The position numbers and the translations under genes were made by a program. DNA of 26,907 nucleotides from positions 1 through 26,907 of the forward strand of contig JAWPNA010000419.1 of assembly GCA_045402695.1 (NCBI GenBank), given 5' to 3'. Origin of the DNA: JAWPNA01 sp045402695 (lineage in GTDB: Bacteria > Acidobacteriota > Polarisedimenticolia > JACPZX01 > DASXTC01). Below are positions 16,542-25,139 of the stretch, piece after piece (positions within the stretch are counted from its first letter, which is position 1; every line of letters begins with the position of its first letter). The notes under the pieces were generated by a model. The model had not been told where the DNA came from, did not search any database, and saw only the letters and a list, made by a program, of their open reading frames with translations.

Positions 16542-19500
16542 TCAGCTCGCCTTCACGGATTTGCGGGCCCGGTCCAGGTTGGTTTCCCCGATCGGCGTGG
16601 CCTCTGCGATCACGAACCACTTTCCGGGGGTTCCCGCGGACGGGAAGTCGATCTGGAACGTGACGGTGGCCGTCGCGCCGCCGGGGATGGCGAAGGCCGG
16701 CACCGAGGTGACCGTGGCGACCCCGCCAAGAGGATCCTGCAACGTGACGTCGTAGGAGACCGTCACGTCGGTTAAGAGCGTGTTCTTCAACGCCATGCTG
16801 TACACGCGCGACGTGCCGAGCGGGACGGCGTCAGGGCCGGACAGCGAGACGCCCACGGTGGGCTTGTCGCAGGAGTTTCCGATCCCATCGTCGTCGCCGT
16901 CACTCTGCGAGGGGTTGTAGACATCCGGGCAGTTGTCGCAGGCGTCGCCGAGCTTGTCGCGGTCGGTGTCCGAGGCGTTGGCCGACGCCAGCGTGGGGCA
17001 GTTGTCGCAGGCGTCGCCGAAGCCGTCGCCGTCCAGGTTTGCGAGGCCGGGGTTGTAACGATCCAGGCAGTTGTCGGTCAGATCGATCTCCGTGTCCCCG
17101 TCGTCGTCGGCATCGCAGGCATTGCCCATGCCGTCTCTGTCCTGGTCGTGCTGCAGGGGATCGGCCACCGCCGGGCAGTCGTCCTTCCCATCCTTGATCG
17201 AGTCGGAGTCGTCGTCATCGTCGCACTCGTCCCCCTGGAAATCCAGGTCCAGGTCTGCCTGAGATGGGTTGTAGACCGTCGCGCAATTGTCGCAGGAATC
17301 GCCCAGACCGTCGGTGTCTCTATCCTCCTGCCCCGGGTTGTAGATCAACGGGCAGTTGTCGGTCACGGGGGCGTTCGGGTCCTCGTCGCCGTCGGGGTCG
17401 GCCAGATCGCAGGCATCTCCCAGGCCGTCGCCATCCTGATCCTGCTGGAAGGAGTCGGCGATCAAGGCGCAGGCGTCGCAGGCGTCGCCCACCAGGTCGC
17501 CGTCCGTGTCCTCCTGCGCCGGGTTGTAGATGCCGGGACAGTTGTCGTCGCAGTCAGCCGTCTGCCCGCCGGTGCACCGCGCGTCGGTGGTGCCGCCGCT
17601 GTCGTCGCCGTCGGGCAGGATCAGGTCGCCGTCGACATCGCCGTCCGTCTCGCAAGCGTCCCCCTCGCCGTTGCCGTCGGCGTCGTCTTGCGAGCTGTTG
17701 AATACGGTGGTGCAGTTGTCGTCGCAGTTCGCCACGGGCATGTTGGGATCGATGGGGCAGTGGCTGTCGCCGATCACGCCGCTGCCGTCGCCGTCATCAA
17801 GGACCCCATCGCCGTCGTCGTCCGTGTCGCAGAGATCCCCCATCGAGTCGAAGTCCGCGTTGGCCTGGTCCGGGTTGTAGACATCGATACAGTTGTCGCA
17901 CGCGTCTCCGACCCGGTCGCCGTCCGCGTCGATCTGGCTCGAGTTCTTCTTGCTCGGGCAGTTGTCGTCGCACCCCACCGTCTGTCCGTCGGCGCACGGA
18001 TTGTCCGTGGGCAGGCAGCTGCTCACTTCATCGATGGTGACGTCGTCCTTGTCGAGATCCGGCTCGCATGCATCACCCATCCCATCGTCGTTGGCGTCGA
18101 ACTGGCCGCTGCGGTTCAGCTCGCATGAAGAGATCAGGCCGTCGCCGTCGATGTCGCACGAAGCGATCCCAAGCAGGCAATTGCCGTTTGGGATGTCCTG
18201 ACAGTTGTCGCACGCGTCGCCGACGAAATCGCCGTCGGTGTCGACCTGGTCCCCGGTGGCTGTCTCGTCGGGGTCCTCCTCACCGTTCTTGTTGCGGTCG
18301 CAGAAGAGCCCCGGCTGCCCGCACGTCCCGTTGCGCCGTGAGAAGCAGTTATCGCACGCGTCGCCCACGCCGTCCTTGTCACGGTCTCCCTGATCCGGGT
18401 TGGACGTGTCGGGGCAGTTGTCGTCGCACCCTTGCGTCCTGCCTCCCACGCAGGGGAAATCCCCCGCGGGGTCGCCGTCCTCCAGCACGCCGTCGTCGTC
18501 GAAGTCGGCGTCGCAGACGTCGCCCGCACCGTCCTGATCGATGTCGGGCTGGCGGGGCCCCAGGATCTGCTCGGCCAGGGAAGCGACGCCGTCGCCGTCC
18601 AGATCGGTCTGGGCCGGGTTGTAGATCGCACCACAGTTGTCGCAGACGTCTCCGAACCCGTCGCCATCGGCATCCTCCTGCCCCGGGTTGTACCCCGCCG
18701 GACAGTTGTCCGGGGGCAGGTTCACGCCGTCGCCGTCCAGATCGGACGCGGTGCCCGGCGTCAGCTCGTTGGCTCCGATGTCGGGCCGTCCGGCGCCGTC
18801 GCCGTCGCCGTCGAAGGATCGCGGATGGCCCGCGAAGTCGAGCGTCCCGATGTCGCCGAAGATCAGCACGCGCCGATCGCCCGTCACGTTGGGGTCCGCG
18901 TTCAGCTTGTCGTCGAGACTGATGTAGCCGTCGCTCCCGGTGTCCACGTGGGCGAAGTCGACATCGGGCACGAAGGAGCCCGCGGGCAGGTTCGGATCGA
19001 TCGAGACGTTCCCCAAAGAGCCGATCGGGTTGCCCTTCCCCTTGAAGTTGTCCGGGGAGTTGCCGAAGAAATTGTTGCTTCGGAAGTAGGGCCGAGCGTA
19101 GAGCGTCTCCACGCCCCCCGCTTTGCGCAGGGACGTGTTGTAGAGAATGAGGTTGTTGATGATCACGGGAGCGGTGGAGGAGGGATGGTCCTTGTCACCG
19201 GCCACCTCGATGCCGGCTCCGTGCCCGACGGAGCGCCCCTTGAGCCCAGCCCGGTTCCTTGCAATCGTGTTGCCCGCGACGGTGGGCTGGCTCAGGAAGA
19301 TGTCCACGCCGCCGCCTGCCTGATCGGCGCTGTTGTCCGTGATGACGTTGCTCGTGACGGACGGCCGCGCCGAGGCCGACAGCACGGCGATGCCCCCGCC
19401 GTAGCCGAAGAAGCCGTCGGGGTCGGCCATCACTTTGTTGCCGCTGATTGTGTTGCGCGTGATGATCGGCGAGCCTCCGTTCACCGCGATGCCTCCGCCC

Positions 19501-20045
19501 TGGCCGATGACGACCGAGTTCTGGAGGATCATGTTTCCAATGACGAGCGCGTTGCCGGTGACGAAGATCCCCCCGCCGGACGACTGGAAGCCCGGAAAAC
19601 CGATGACCTTGTTGCCGATGATGGTGTTGTTCGAGATGACCGCGTCGCCGTTGACGAAAATCCCGCCCCCGGCGGAGCCGCGCCCTCCCGTGATGGTGAA
19701 GCCATCCAGCATCGTGTTGGCGTCCGCTCCCCCCATCGTGACGGTGTTGTTGGCGCCCCCTCCATTCACGATGGTGACCAGCGATCCCGATCCCAGCACC
19801 TGCACGCCGCGGGGGATGCTGATGTTCTCGACGTAGGTGCCTGGCATCACTCTGACGACGTCTCCCTCCACCGCGTTGTTGAGGGCCGAGGTGATCTGGC
19901 AGAAGGGGAGGGCGAGGGAGCCGTCCTCGGCCCCCGTGCAGGTGTTCTGATTCACGATGAAGGTCTTGGCCGGAAGAAGCGTCACGGCCGCGACGGCGGC
20001 GCAGACCAGAAGCGACAGAAGGACCGTGAGATACCGCAGGCGCAT
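16542..20045 (-). CDS. Secreted beta-helix protein with about 16 thrombospondin type 3 repeats
   Basis: A 1167-residue exported protein. A signal peptide occupies residues 1 to about 28 (MRLRYLT then a hydrophobic core). Residues about 60-330 form a right-handed beta-helix with PbH1-type repeats (NNTIIGNK, GGGIFV, ITRNTISGN, GNTIARNRA). A divider region contains DxDGDGxGRPDIGANELTPG. Residues about 434-1060 hold some 16 Asp-rich thrombospondin type 3 repeats of the form DxDGDGxGDxCDNCPxxYNPxQ, which bind calcium and form disulfides. The last ~100 residues are a beta-sandwich-like domain. No LPXTG, PEP-CTERM or type IX sorting tail is visible, so it is probably released or attached to the surface by other means. 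ATG at 20045 is preferred to 20099 because it starts the signal peptide directly. It appears to head a minus-strand unit with two sulfatase-fold genes and a GT4. Confidence 0.88.
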   Translation of the reverse strand: MRLRYLTVLLSLLVCAAVAAVTLLPAKTFIVNQNTCTGAEDGSLALPFCQITSALNNAVEGDVVRVMPGTYVENISIPRGVQVLGSGSLVTIVNGGGANNTVTMGGADANTMLDGFTITGGRGSAGGGIFVNGDAVISNNTIIGNKVIGFPGFQSSGGGIFVTGNALVIGNMILQNSVVIGQGGGIAVNGGSPIITRNTISGNKVMADPDGFFGYGGGIAVLSASARPSVTSNVITDNSADQAGGGVDIFLSQPTVAGNTIARNRAGLKGRSVGHGAGIEVAGDKDHPSSTAPVIINNLILYNTSLRKAGGVETLYARPYFRSNNFFGNSPDNFKGKGNPIGSLGNVSIDPNLPAGSFVPDVDFAHVDTGSDGYISLDDKLNADPNVTGDRRVLIFGDIGTLDFAGHPRSFDGDGDGAGRPDIGANELTPGTASDLDGDGVNLPPDNCPAGYNPGQEDADGDGFGDVCDNCGAIYNPAQTDLDGDGVASLAEQILGPRQPDIDQDGAGDVCDADFDDDGVLEDGDPAGDFPCVGGRTQGCDDNCPDTSNPDQGDRDKDGVGDACDNCFSRRNGTCGQPGLFCDRNKNGEEDPDETATGDQVDTDGDFVGDACDNCQDIPNGNCLLGIASCDIDGDGLISSCELNRSGQFDANDDGMGDACEPDLDKDDVTIDEVSSCLPTDNPCADGQTVGCDDNCPSKKNSSQIDADGDRVGDACDNCIDVYNPDQANADFDSMGDLCDTDDDGDGVLDDGDGSGVIGDSHCPIDPNMPVANCDDNCTTVFNSSQDDADGNGEGDACETDGDVDGDLILPDGDDSGGTTDARCTGGQTADCDDNCPGIYNPAQEDTDGDLVGDACDACALIADSFQQDQDGDGLGDACDLADPDGDEDPNAPVTDNCPLIYNPGQEDRDTDGLGDSCDNCATVYNPSQADLDLDFQGDECDDDDDSDSIKDGKDDCPAVADPLQHDQDRDGMGNACDADDDGDTEIDLTDNCLDRYNPGLANLDGDGFGDACDNCPTLASANASDTDRDKLGDACDNCPDVYNPSQSDGDDDGIGNSCDKPTVGVSLSGPDAVPLGTSRVYSMALKNTLLTDVTVSYDVTLQDPLGGVATVTSVPAFAIPGGATATVTFQIDFPSAGTPGKWFVIAEATPIGETNLDRARKSVKAS
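16870..18750 (-). repeat. Degenerate tandem repeats encoding TSP3 calcium-binding units
   Basis: On the plus strand this stretch repeats variants of GGGCAGTTGTCG, CAGGCGTCGCC and GGGTTGTAGATC at intervals of roughly 100 bases, sometimes with inserts. They are the complement of codons for DNCP, GDACDNC and YNPxQ. About 16 copies of the G-(D/N)-x-C-(D/E) core can be counted. Copies differ at many third positions, so the array is old or diversified, not a recent perfect duplication. Confidence 0.85.
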
Positions 20046-20053
20046 GGCCCGGG

Positions 20054-20083
20054 ACTCTACCACAGGGTTTTCCCTTGTGCCAA
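20054..20083 (-). promoter_or_regulatory. Candidate promoter for the TSP3 gene cluster
   Basis: On the minus strand TTGGCA (complement of 20078-20083) is followed after 18 bases by TAGAGT (complement of 20054-20059). These match the sigma-70 consensus at five and four of six positions. The -10 box ends eight bases before the ATG at 20045, so the mRNA would be leaderless, in line with no visible ribosome-binding site. This is a moderate match only. Confidence 0.4.
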
Positions 20084-20088
20084 AACCC
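20065..20088. repeat. Perfect 7-bp inverted repeat in the divergent intergenic region
   Basis: GGGTTTT (20065-20071) and AAAACCC (20082-20088) form a perfect inverted repeat with a ten-base spacer. It lies between the divergent TSP3 and oxidoreductase genes and overlaps the candidate -35 box of the TSP3 promoter, a typical place for an operator. The rest of the 225-base gap (20046-20270) holds AT-richer patches (CATAAT, TATATT) upstream of the oxidoreductase but no convincing paired -35. Confidence 0.5.
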
Positions 20089-20270
20089 AAAAGCCGCAAA
20101 GCGCCGATGCGCCAAAGGCACGGCCCAGGCCCGGCGGGGCACTACCAAGCACGACTTCAGCCTCAGGACAGCGGCCCCTGGGTTCAGGGTTTGTCGCGGT
20201 CGCATAATCCTCGCCGAAGTCATATATTTCGTGGCCTGTCAACGGTGAACCATCACTTCCAGGAGTTGTC

Positions 20271-23200
20271 TTGAACCCGGAACCCTCGGTCGGAATCAGG
20301 CCCGCTCCTCAGGCCGCCACGGCAACAGGCGCCGCTCGTCCCGCCGAGAGGGACTTCGCCCTCGGCCTGCCGGGATTCCGATTCAAGGACCTCTACGACG
20401 TTCACCGGCTGCCTGATCTCGCCCGGGCGTTCGACACCTTCCTGGGCGAGAACGACCCCGCGGCGCTCCAGCAGCTCGTGCTCTACCGGCGCGACCACGA
20501 GAGGATGAAGCCGACCGACGTGTCCGAGGTGCTCGTCCGGGTCGCGCCCTGGGTGAGCCGGTTCCTGGGGAGGCTCTTCGGGATCGAGACGGAGCTGGCG
20601 CGGCTCCAGGCGATGGCCGAGTCGGAGGAGGCCGTGATGCGCTTCCGGCGCGAGTTCGTGCAACGGCGCGTCGGCAAGCGATTCGGACCTGCGGGCAAGG
20701 AGCCCTGTCCCGCATTGAGCGGCCCCAGTGTGAGCTGGCCGGAGGACCTGGCGGGGCTGATGGCGGCGGCCGATCCCGAGAAAGCCCTGGCCGCGCACGT
20801 CTGCGCCCTGCTGGACAAGGAGGCGGCCCAGGCCGAGGCGCCCTCCCGGGTGAAGGCGCAACTCGAGGGCGCCGAGCGCTACACGGCGGCTCTGATGGGG
20901 GACGCGGAACGCGGGCCCACCTCGCGGTATCACCACTGGGCGAGCCTGCGACTGCCCAAGCCGGTGCACCACGATCGGCTGGTGCAGATCATCCGACCGC
21001 GCGGCGATCTGCCCAACCTTGCGATGGGGCCGATGGAGCTGCGGAGGCGTCGCGACGGCTTCAAGCTGACCGACCCGCGGATGACGCAGCGCGAGGTGCT
21101 CGCCGAGGCCCATTACTGCATCTACTGCCACGATCGCGACAAGGACTCCTGTTCGAAAGGGTTCGTGCACCCGGAGGGGGCTTCGAAGGGATACCGGCCC
21201 AATCCCTTGGGGATCCCGCTGACCGGCTGCCCGCTCGACGAGAAGATCTCCGAGGCTCATCTCATGAAGAGCCGGGGCGATTCGCTGGCGGGGCTCGCGC
21301 TGATCGCGGTGGACAACCCGATGGCGCCGGGCACCGGACACCGGATCTGCAACGACTGCATGAAGGCGTGCATCTACCAGAAGCAGGACCCGGTGAACAT
21401 CCCGCAGATCGAGACCGGGATCCTCGATGACGCGCTCAGCCTGCCGTACGGCTTCGAGCTCTACAGCCTGCTCACGCGGTGGAACCCGCTCAACGTGAAG
21501 AGGCCGTTCGCCCTGCCTTACAACGGCTTCAACGTGCTGGTGGTGGGGCTGGGGCCGGCCGGCTACACGCTCGCCCATCACCTCGCCAACGAGGGTTTCG
21601 CCGTCGTGGGGATCGACGGGCTGAAGATCGAGCCAATACCGGACGACCTGACAGGGGCCGACGGCCTGCCGCCGCGGCCGGTGCGCGACATACAGGTCCT
21701 TCACCAGGAGCTGGACGAGCGGCCGCTGGCCGGCTTCGGCGGTGTCTCCGAGTACGGGATCACAGTGCGCTGGGACAAGAACTTCCTCGCGGTCATCTAC
21801 CTGAACCTGGCGCGGCGCCGCAAGGTGCGCATGTACGGCGGCATCCGCTTCGGGGGCACGCTCACCGTGGAGCAAGCGTGGGAGCTGGGCTTCGATCACG
21901 TCGCCATCGCCGCTGGGGCGGGACGGCCGACGATCATCGAGATGAAGAACAACCTGATCCGCGGCGTCCGCAAGGCGAGCGACTTTCTCATGGCACTGCA
22001 GCTCACCGGCGCCTACAAGCGCAACTCGCTGGCGAACCTCCAGATCAGGCTGCCGGCGGTGGTGATCGGAGGCGGCCTCACCGCCATCGACACGGCAACC
22101 GAGCTGATGGCCTACTACCCCGTGCAGGTCGAGAAGATGCTGCACCGCTATGAAGTGCTCGCGGCGAAGCACGGAGAGGCCGCAGTCAGGAACGACTTCA
22201 GGCCCGAGGAGATCGAAGTCCTCGACGGGATGCTCGAGCACGGACGCGCTGTGCGCAAGGAGCGAGCGCGCGCCGCCGCGGCGGGAGAGAAACCAGACTT
22301 CGCGAGCCTCGTGAACCGGTGGGGGGGCGTCACGATCTGCTACCGCAAGAGCATGAAGGACTCTCCTGCCTACCGCCTCAACCACGAGGAGATCATCAAG
22401 TCGCTCGAGGAAGGGATCGCGTTCGCCGAGAACATGGAGCCGGTTGAGTGCGTGCCCGACGAGCACGGACACCTCAAGGAGATGATCTTCCGCGCGCAGG
22501 GCTCAGACGTGACGCTGCCGGCGCGGGCGTGCCTCGTGGCGGCCGGAACCACGCCCAACGTCACGTACGAGAAGGAGCATCCCGGAACCTTCGAGATGGA
22601 CGACCAGCGCAAGTTCTTCCGTCCCTACAGCGCCGAGGTGGTGGACGGGGCCCCCGTGCTGATGCCGGCGGCGCGCGGCGAGGTCGGCTTCTTCACGAGC
22701 TACAAAAAGGACGGGCGGCTCATCTCGTTCTTCGGCGACAATCACCCGCGCTACGCGGGCAACGTGGTGAAGGCGATGGCCTCCGCCAAGGACGGCGCGC
22801 CGCGCATCGAGTCGTTGTTCGCGTCCGACATCGCGGCCATGCGGCCAGAGGACCTGCCGCGCCGCGAGGAGCGCCTCGCGCGCCTCTGGGCGGCGATGGA
22901 CGAGGAGCTGAAGGGCATCGTGGTGGAGGTCAACCGCCTGACCCCCACCATCATCGAGCTGGTGGTGAAGGCGCCGCGGCAGGCGCGCAACTTCCATCCG
23001 GGGCAGTTCTACCGTCTGCAGAACTACGAGTCGAGCGCGATGGTGGTGGAAGGTACTCCGCTACTGCTCGAGCCCTTGGCTCTGACCGGCGCCTGGGTCG
23101 ACCGCGACCGCGGCCTGCTCTCCCTCATCGCGCTGGAGCTGGGCTCCAGCTCGCGGCTCTGCGGCAGGTTGAAGCCCGGCGATCAGGTGGTGGTGATGGG

Positions 23201-23888
23201 GCCGACGGGGGCGCCCACCGAGATCGTGCCGGGCGAGACGGTGCTCCTGGCGGGAGGCGGGCTGGGCAACGCGGTGTTGTTCTCGATCGCGAAGGGGATG
23301 AAGGAGGCCGGGTGTCGGGTCATCTACTTCGCCGGGTACAAGAAGCCGGGCGACTTCTTCAAGCGCGAGGATGTGGAGGCCCACACAGACGTTGTCATCT
23401 ACTCGGTGGACAAGGGCGAGCCGATCCCGGTGAGGCGGCCACAGGACAGAAGCCTTGTGGGCAACATCGTGCAGGCGATGCTGGCCTACGCGAAGGGGTC
23501 GTTAGGAGCGCAGACGCTTCGACTGGACGAGTGCGACCGGATCATCGTCATCGGGTCCGACGTCATGATGGCCGCCGTGACGCGGGCCCGTCACGGCGTG
23601 CTGGCCCCCCACCTGAAGCCGGGTCACACGGTGTTCGCCAGCATCAACTCACCGATGCAGTGCATGATGAAGGAGGTGTGCGCGCAGTGCCTGCAGCGAC
23701 ACGTGCACCCCGCGACAGGCGAGTCGAAGGTCGTGTTCTCCTGCTTCAACCAGGACCAGCCGGCCGACCACGTGGACTGGGCCTTCCTCAATCAGCGCCT
23801 GAGGCAGAACAGCATGCAGGAGAAGCTGACCAACCTCTGGGTCGAGCGCCTCCTCAACCTCGGCGACCCGCGGCACATCGCGAGGTAG
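20271..23888 (+). CDS. Fused flavo-iron-sulfur oxidoreductase, GltD/NfnB-like plus PyrK/NfnA-like
   Basis: A 1205-residue protein of several parts. Residues 1 to ~275 are an unrecognised, mostly helical extension. Residues ~280-370 are a cysteine-rich iron-sulfur region: HYCIYCHDRDKDSC (Cys283, 286, 294), GCPL (Cys320) and ICNDCMKAC (Cys360, 363, 367), as in GltD/NfnB. A GxGPAG FAD motif follows at 426-431, and a second nucleotide-binding VIGGGLTAID at 598-607, with an inserted segment of about 80 residues before CYRKSMKDSPA. From ~880 comes a ferredoxin-NADP-reductase-like domain (HPGQFYRLQNY; LLAGGGLGNAVLFSIAKGM) ending with Cys1131, 1137, 1140 and 1158, a PyrK/NfnA-type [2Fe-2S] set. NfnAB couples NADH, NADPH and ferredoxin by electron bifurcation; this fusion may do the same, but that is inference. 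The TTG start is supported by AGGAG five bases upstream. Confidence 0.82.
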   Translation: MNPEPSVGIRPAPQAATATGAARPAERDFALGLPGFRFKDLYDVHRLPDLARAFDTFLGENDPAALQQLVLYRRDHERMKPTDVSEVLVRVAPWVSRFLGRLFGIETELARLQAMAESEEAVMRFRREFVQRRVGKRFGPAGKEPCPALSGPSVSWPEDLAGLMAAADPEKALAAHVCALLDKEAAQAEAPSRVKAQLEGAERYTAALMGDAERGPTSRYHHWASLRLPKPVHHDRLVQIIRPRGDLPNLAMGPMELRRRRDGFKLTDPRMTQREVLAEAHYCIYCHDRDKDSCSKGFVHPEGASKGYRPNPLGIPLTGCPLDEKISEAHLMKSRGDSLAGLALIAVDNPMAPGTGHRICNDCMKACIYQKQDPVNIPQIETGILDDALSLPYGFELYSLLTRWNPLNVKRPFALPYNGFNVLVVGLGPAGYTLAHHLANEGFAVVGIDGLKIEPIPDDLTGADGLPPRPVRDIQVLHQELDERPLAGFGGVSEYGITVRWDKNFLAVIYLNLARRRKVRMYGGIRFGGTLTVEQAWELGFDHVAIAAGAGRPTIIEMKNNLIRGVRKASDFLMALQLTGAYKRNSLANLQIRLPAVVIGGGLTAIDTATELMAYYPVQVEKMLHRYEVLAAKHGEAAVRNDFRPEEIEVLDGMLEHGRAVRKERARAAAAGEKPDFASLVNRWGGVTICYRKSMKDSPAYRLNHEEIIKSLEEGIAFAENMEPVECVPDEHGHLKEMIFRAQGSDVTLPARACLVAAGTTPNVTYEKEHPGTFEMDDQRKFFRPYSAEVVDGAPVLMPAARGEVGFFTSYKKDGRLISFFGDNHPRYAGNVVKAMASAKDGAPRIESLFASDIAAMRPEDLPRREERLARLWAAMDEELKGIVVEVNRLTPTIIELVVKAPRQARNFHPGQFYRLQNYESSAMVVEGTPLLLEPLALTGAWVDRDRGLLSLIALELGSSSRLCGRLKPGDQVVVMGPTGAPTEIVPGETVLLAGGGLGNAVLFSIAKGMKEAGCRVIYFAGYKKPGDFFKREDVEAHTDVVIYSVDKGEPIPVRRPQDRSLVGNIVQAMLAYAKGSLGAQTLRLDECDRIIVIGSDVMMAAVTRARHGVLAPHLKPGHTVFASINSPMQCMMKEVCAQCLQRHVHPATGESKVVFSCFNQDQPADHVDWAFLNQRLRQNSMQEKLTNLWVERLLNLGDPRHIAR

Positions 23889-23894
23889 CGGATC

Positions 23895-24626
23895 GTGCGC
23901 TTCTCCGTCGTCATTCCCGCTTTCAACGAGGAGCGATACCTGCCACGCCTTCTCGATTCGATCGAGACAGCCCGCGGGCGGTACGCCGGCGGTCCGGCTT
24001 CCATCGAGGTGATCGTGGCCGACAACGCCTCATCCGACGCCACCGCCGAGGTGGCCGCAGGAAGGGGCTGCCGCGTGGCGCAAGTCCAGAAGCGAATCAT
24101 CGCCGCGGCGCGCAATGGGGGCGCGCGGGCGGCGCATGGGGAGATCCTGGCCTTCGTTGACGCCGACACGGTGAGGATCCACCCGGACACGTTCGGCGCC
24201 ATTGACTCGTTGGTCTCTTCAGGGCGCTACGTCGGTGGCGCCACGGGCGTGGAGCCGGAGCGGTGGTCCGCCGGACTCTATGTGACGTGGGCGGTATTCC
24301 TGCCCTTCGTATGGCTGACGAGATTCGACACGGGAGTCGTCTTCTGCCGGAGCAAAGACTTCGAGGCGGTAGGTGGTTACGACGAGAGCCGCCCTGTGGC
24401 CGAGGACGTCGCATTCCTCCTCGCGCTGAGGCGGTTAGGACGGCGGCGGGGACAGCGCCTCGTGCGCGCGCGGCGCGTCAAGGCGGTGGCCTCCACGCGC
24501 AAGTTCGACCAGTTCGGCGAGTGGCACTATCTGGGGATGATGCCGCGGTTCGCGCTCCAGTTCCTGCTCGGCCGCCCCGGCGCGCGCGAGATGCTCGACC
24601 GCTACTGGTATCGCCCCTCCCGGTAG
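23895..24626 (+). CDS. GT2 glycosyltransferase
   Basis: A 243-residue GT-A enzyme. It begins RFSVVIPAFNEERYLPRLLDS, then IEVIVADNASSDAT and a DxD (Asp89-Ala-Asp91) in ILAFVDADTVRIHPDT. The acceptor-side segment GGYDESRPVAEDVAFLL matches the ED-containing motif of this family. A hydrophobic stretch (LYVTWAVFLPFVWL) may touch the membrane. Donor and acceptor are unknown. The GTG start lies six bases after the oxidoreductase stop, with GAGG overlapping that stop, so the two genes probably share an mRNA although no functional link is obvious. Confidence 0.87.
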   Translation: MRFSVVIPAFNEERYLPRLLDSIETARGRYAGGPASIEVIVADNASSDATAEVAAGRGCRVAQVQKRIIAAARNGGARAAHGEILAFVDADTVRIHPDTFGAIDSLVSSGRYVGGATGVEPERWSAGLYVTWAVFLPFVWLTRFDTGVVFCRSKDFEAVGGYDESRPVAEDVAFLLALRRLGRRRGQRLVRARRVKAVASTRKFDQFGEWHYLGMMPRFALQFLLGRPGAREMLDRYWYRPSR

Positions 24627-24643
24627 ACACCAGACGGGGCCTG

Positions 24644-24672
24644 TTGACGGAGCTGCTGTCTGGCAGTATATT
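24644..24672 (+). promoter_or_regulatory. Sigma-70-type promoter of the toxin-antitoxin pair
   Basis: TTGACG at 24644-24649 and TATATT at 24667-24672 are 17 bases apart. Transcription would start near 24679, giving a leader of about 26 bases that carries GGAG before the ATG at 24705. The two genes can thus be expressed independently of the upstream glycosyltransferase. Confidence 0.72.
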
Positions 24673-24680
24673 GAGTGCCA
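24661..24680. promoter_or_regulatory. Possible operator: inverted repeat over the -10 box
   Basis: TGGCA (24661-24665) and TGCCA (24676-24680) form a perfect 5-bp inverted repeat with a ten-base spacer that contains the whole -10 box. Antitoxins of this class commonly repress their own promoter, so this is a plausible binding site. The arms are short and could arise by chance. Confidence 0.4.
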
Positions 24681-24704
24681 TCTGGCCATCAGGCGGAGTG
24701 TGAC

Positions 24705-25139
24705 ATGGCGCAGGCACACGCGATCATCGAGGCGCTAGGCGGCACGAAGATCTTCCACCGCCGGCTCACCACCCTCGCCGACCTCAAGGAGCAGATCCGC
24801 AAGGGCCTGCCGTACGCGGCGTTCGAGCAGGTTCTCGACAGCTTCGACCTGTCCCGAGATGAGGTCGCCAGAGCCCTCACCCTACCGCTCCGCACGCTCG
24901 CCCGTCGCAAGATCGAAACCAGGCTCCACGCGGACGAGTCCGACAAGGTGCTGCGTCTTGCGAGGATCGCTTTGCTGGCAGCCGATGTTCTCGGCAGCGC
25001 GCAGAAGGCATCATCCTGGCTGCGCCGCCCCAACCGGGCCCTGGGCCACGAAACCCCGCTCTCGCTGCTCGACACGGAGATCGGCGCTCGGCAGGTCGAG
25101 GACCTGCTCGGCCGCATCGAGCACGGGATATCGAGTTAG
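24705..25139 (+). CDS. Xre/MbcA/ParS-type antitoxin (DUF2384)
   Basis: A 144-residue antitoxin. The N-terminal half has a helix-turn-helix-like region (FEQVLDSFDLSRDEVARALTLPLRTLARRK, about residues 46-75). The C-terminal half is the toxin-binding DUF2384 domain: ALLAADVLGSAQKASSWLRRPNRALG followed by PLSLLDTEIGARQVEDLLGRIEHG. In known pairs this protein blocks the RES toxin active site and represses the operon. ATG at 24705 with GGAG seven to eight bases upstream is preferred over an in-frame GTG at 24675, which would lie at or before the predicted transcription start. Its stop overlaps the toxin start by one base, the usual antitoxin-first arrangement. Confidence 0.92.
   Translation: MAQAHAIIEALGGTKIFHRRLTTLADLKEQIRKGLPYAAFEQVLDSFDLSRDEVARALTLPLRTLARRKIETRLHADESDKVLRLARIALLAADVLGSAQKASSWLRRPNRALGHETPLSLLDTEIGARQVEDLLGRIEHGISS

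Noticed and set aside
18432..20207. Long plus-strand open frame of 591 codons, and a 326-codon one at 17148-18128, opposite the TSP3 gene
   Set aside because: Asp-rich GAC/GAT codons read backwards as Val/Ile codons and GC-rich DNA has few stops, so long antisense frames are expected. Their repetitive Val-rich products mirror the TSP3 array and show no domain.
20253..22472. 739-codon minus-strand open frame opposite the oxidoreductase
   Set aside because: His/Val/Arg-rich composition typical of an antisense shadow; the plus strand holds clear FAD and iron-sulfur motifs.
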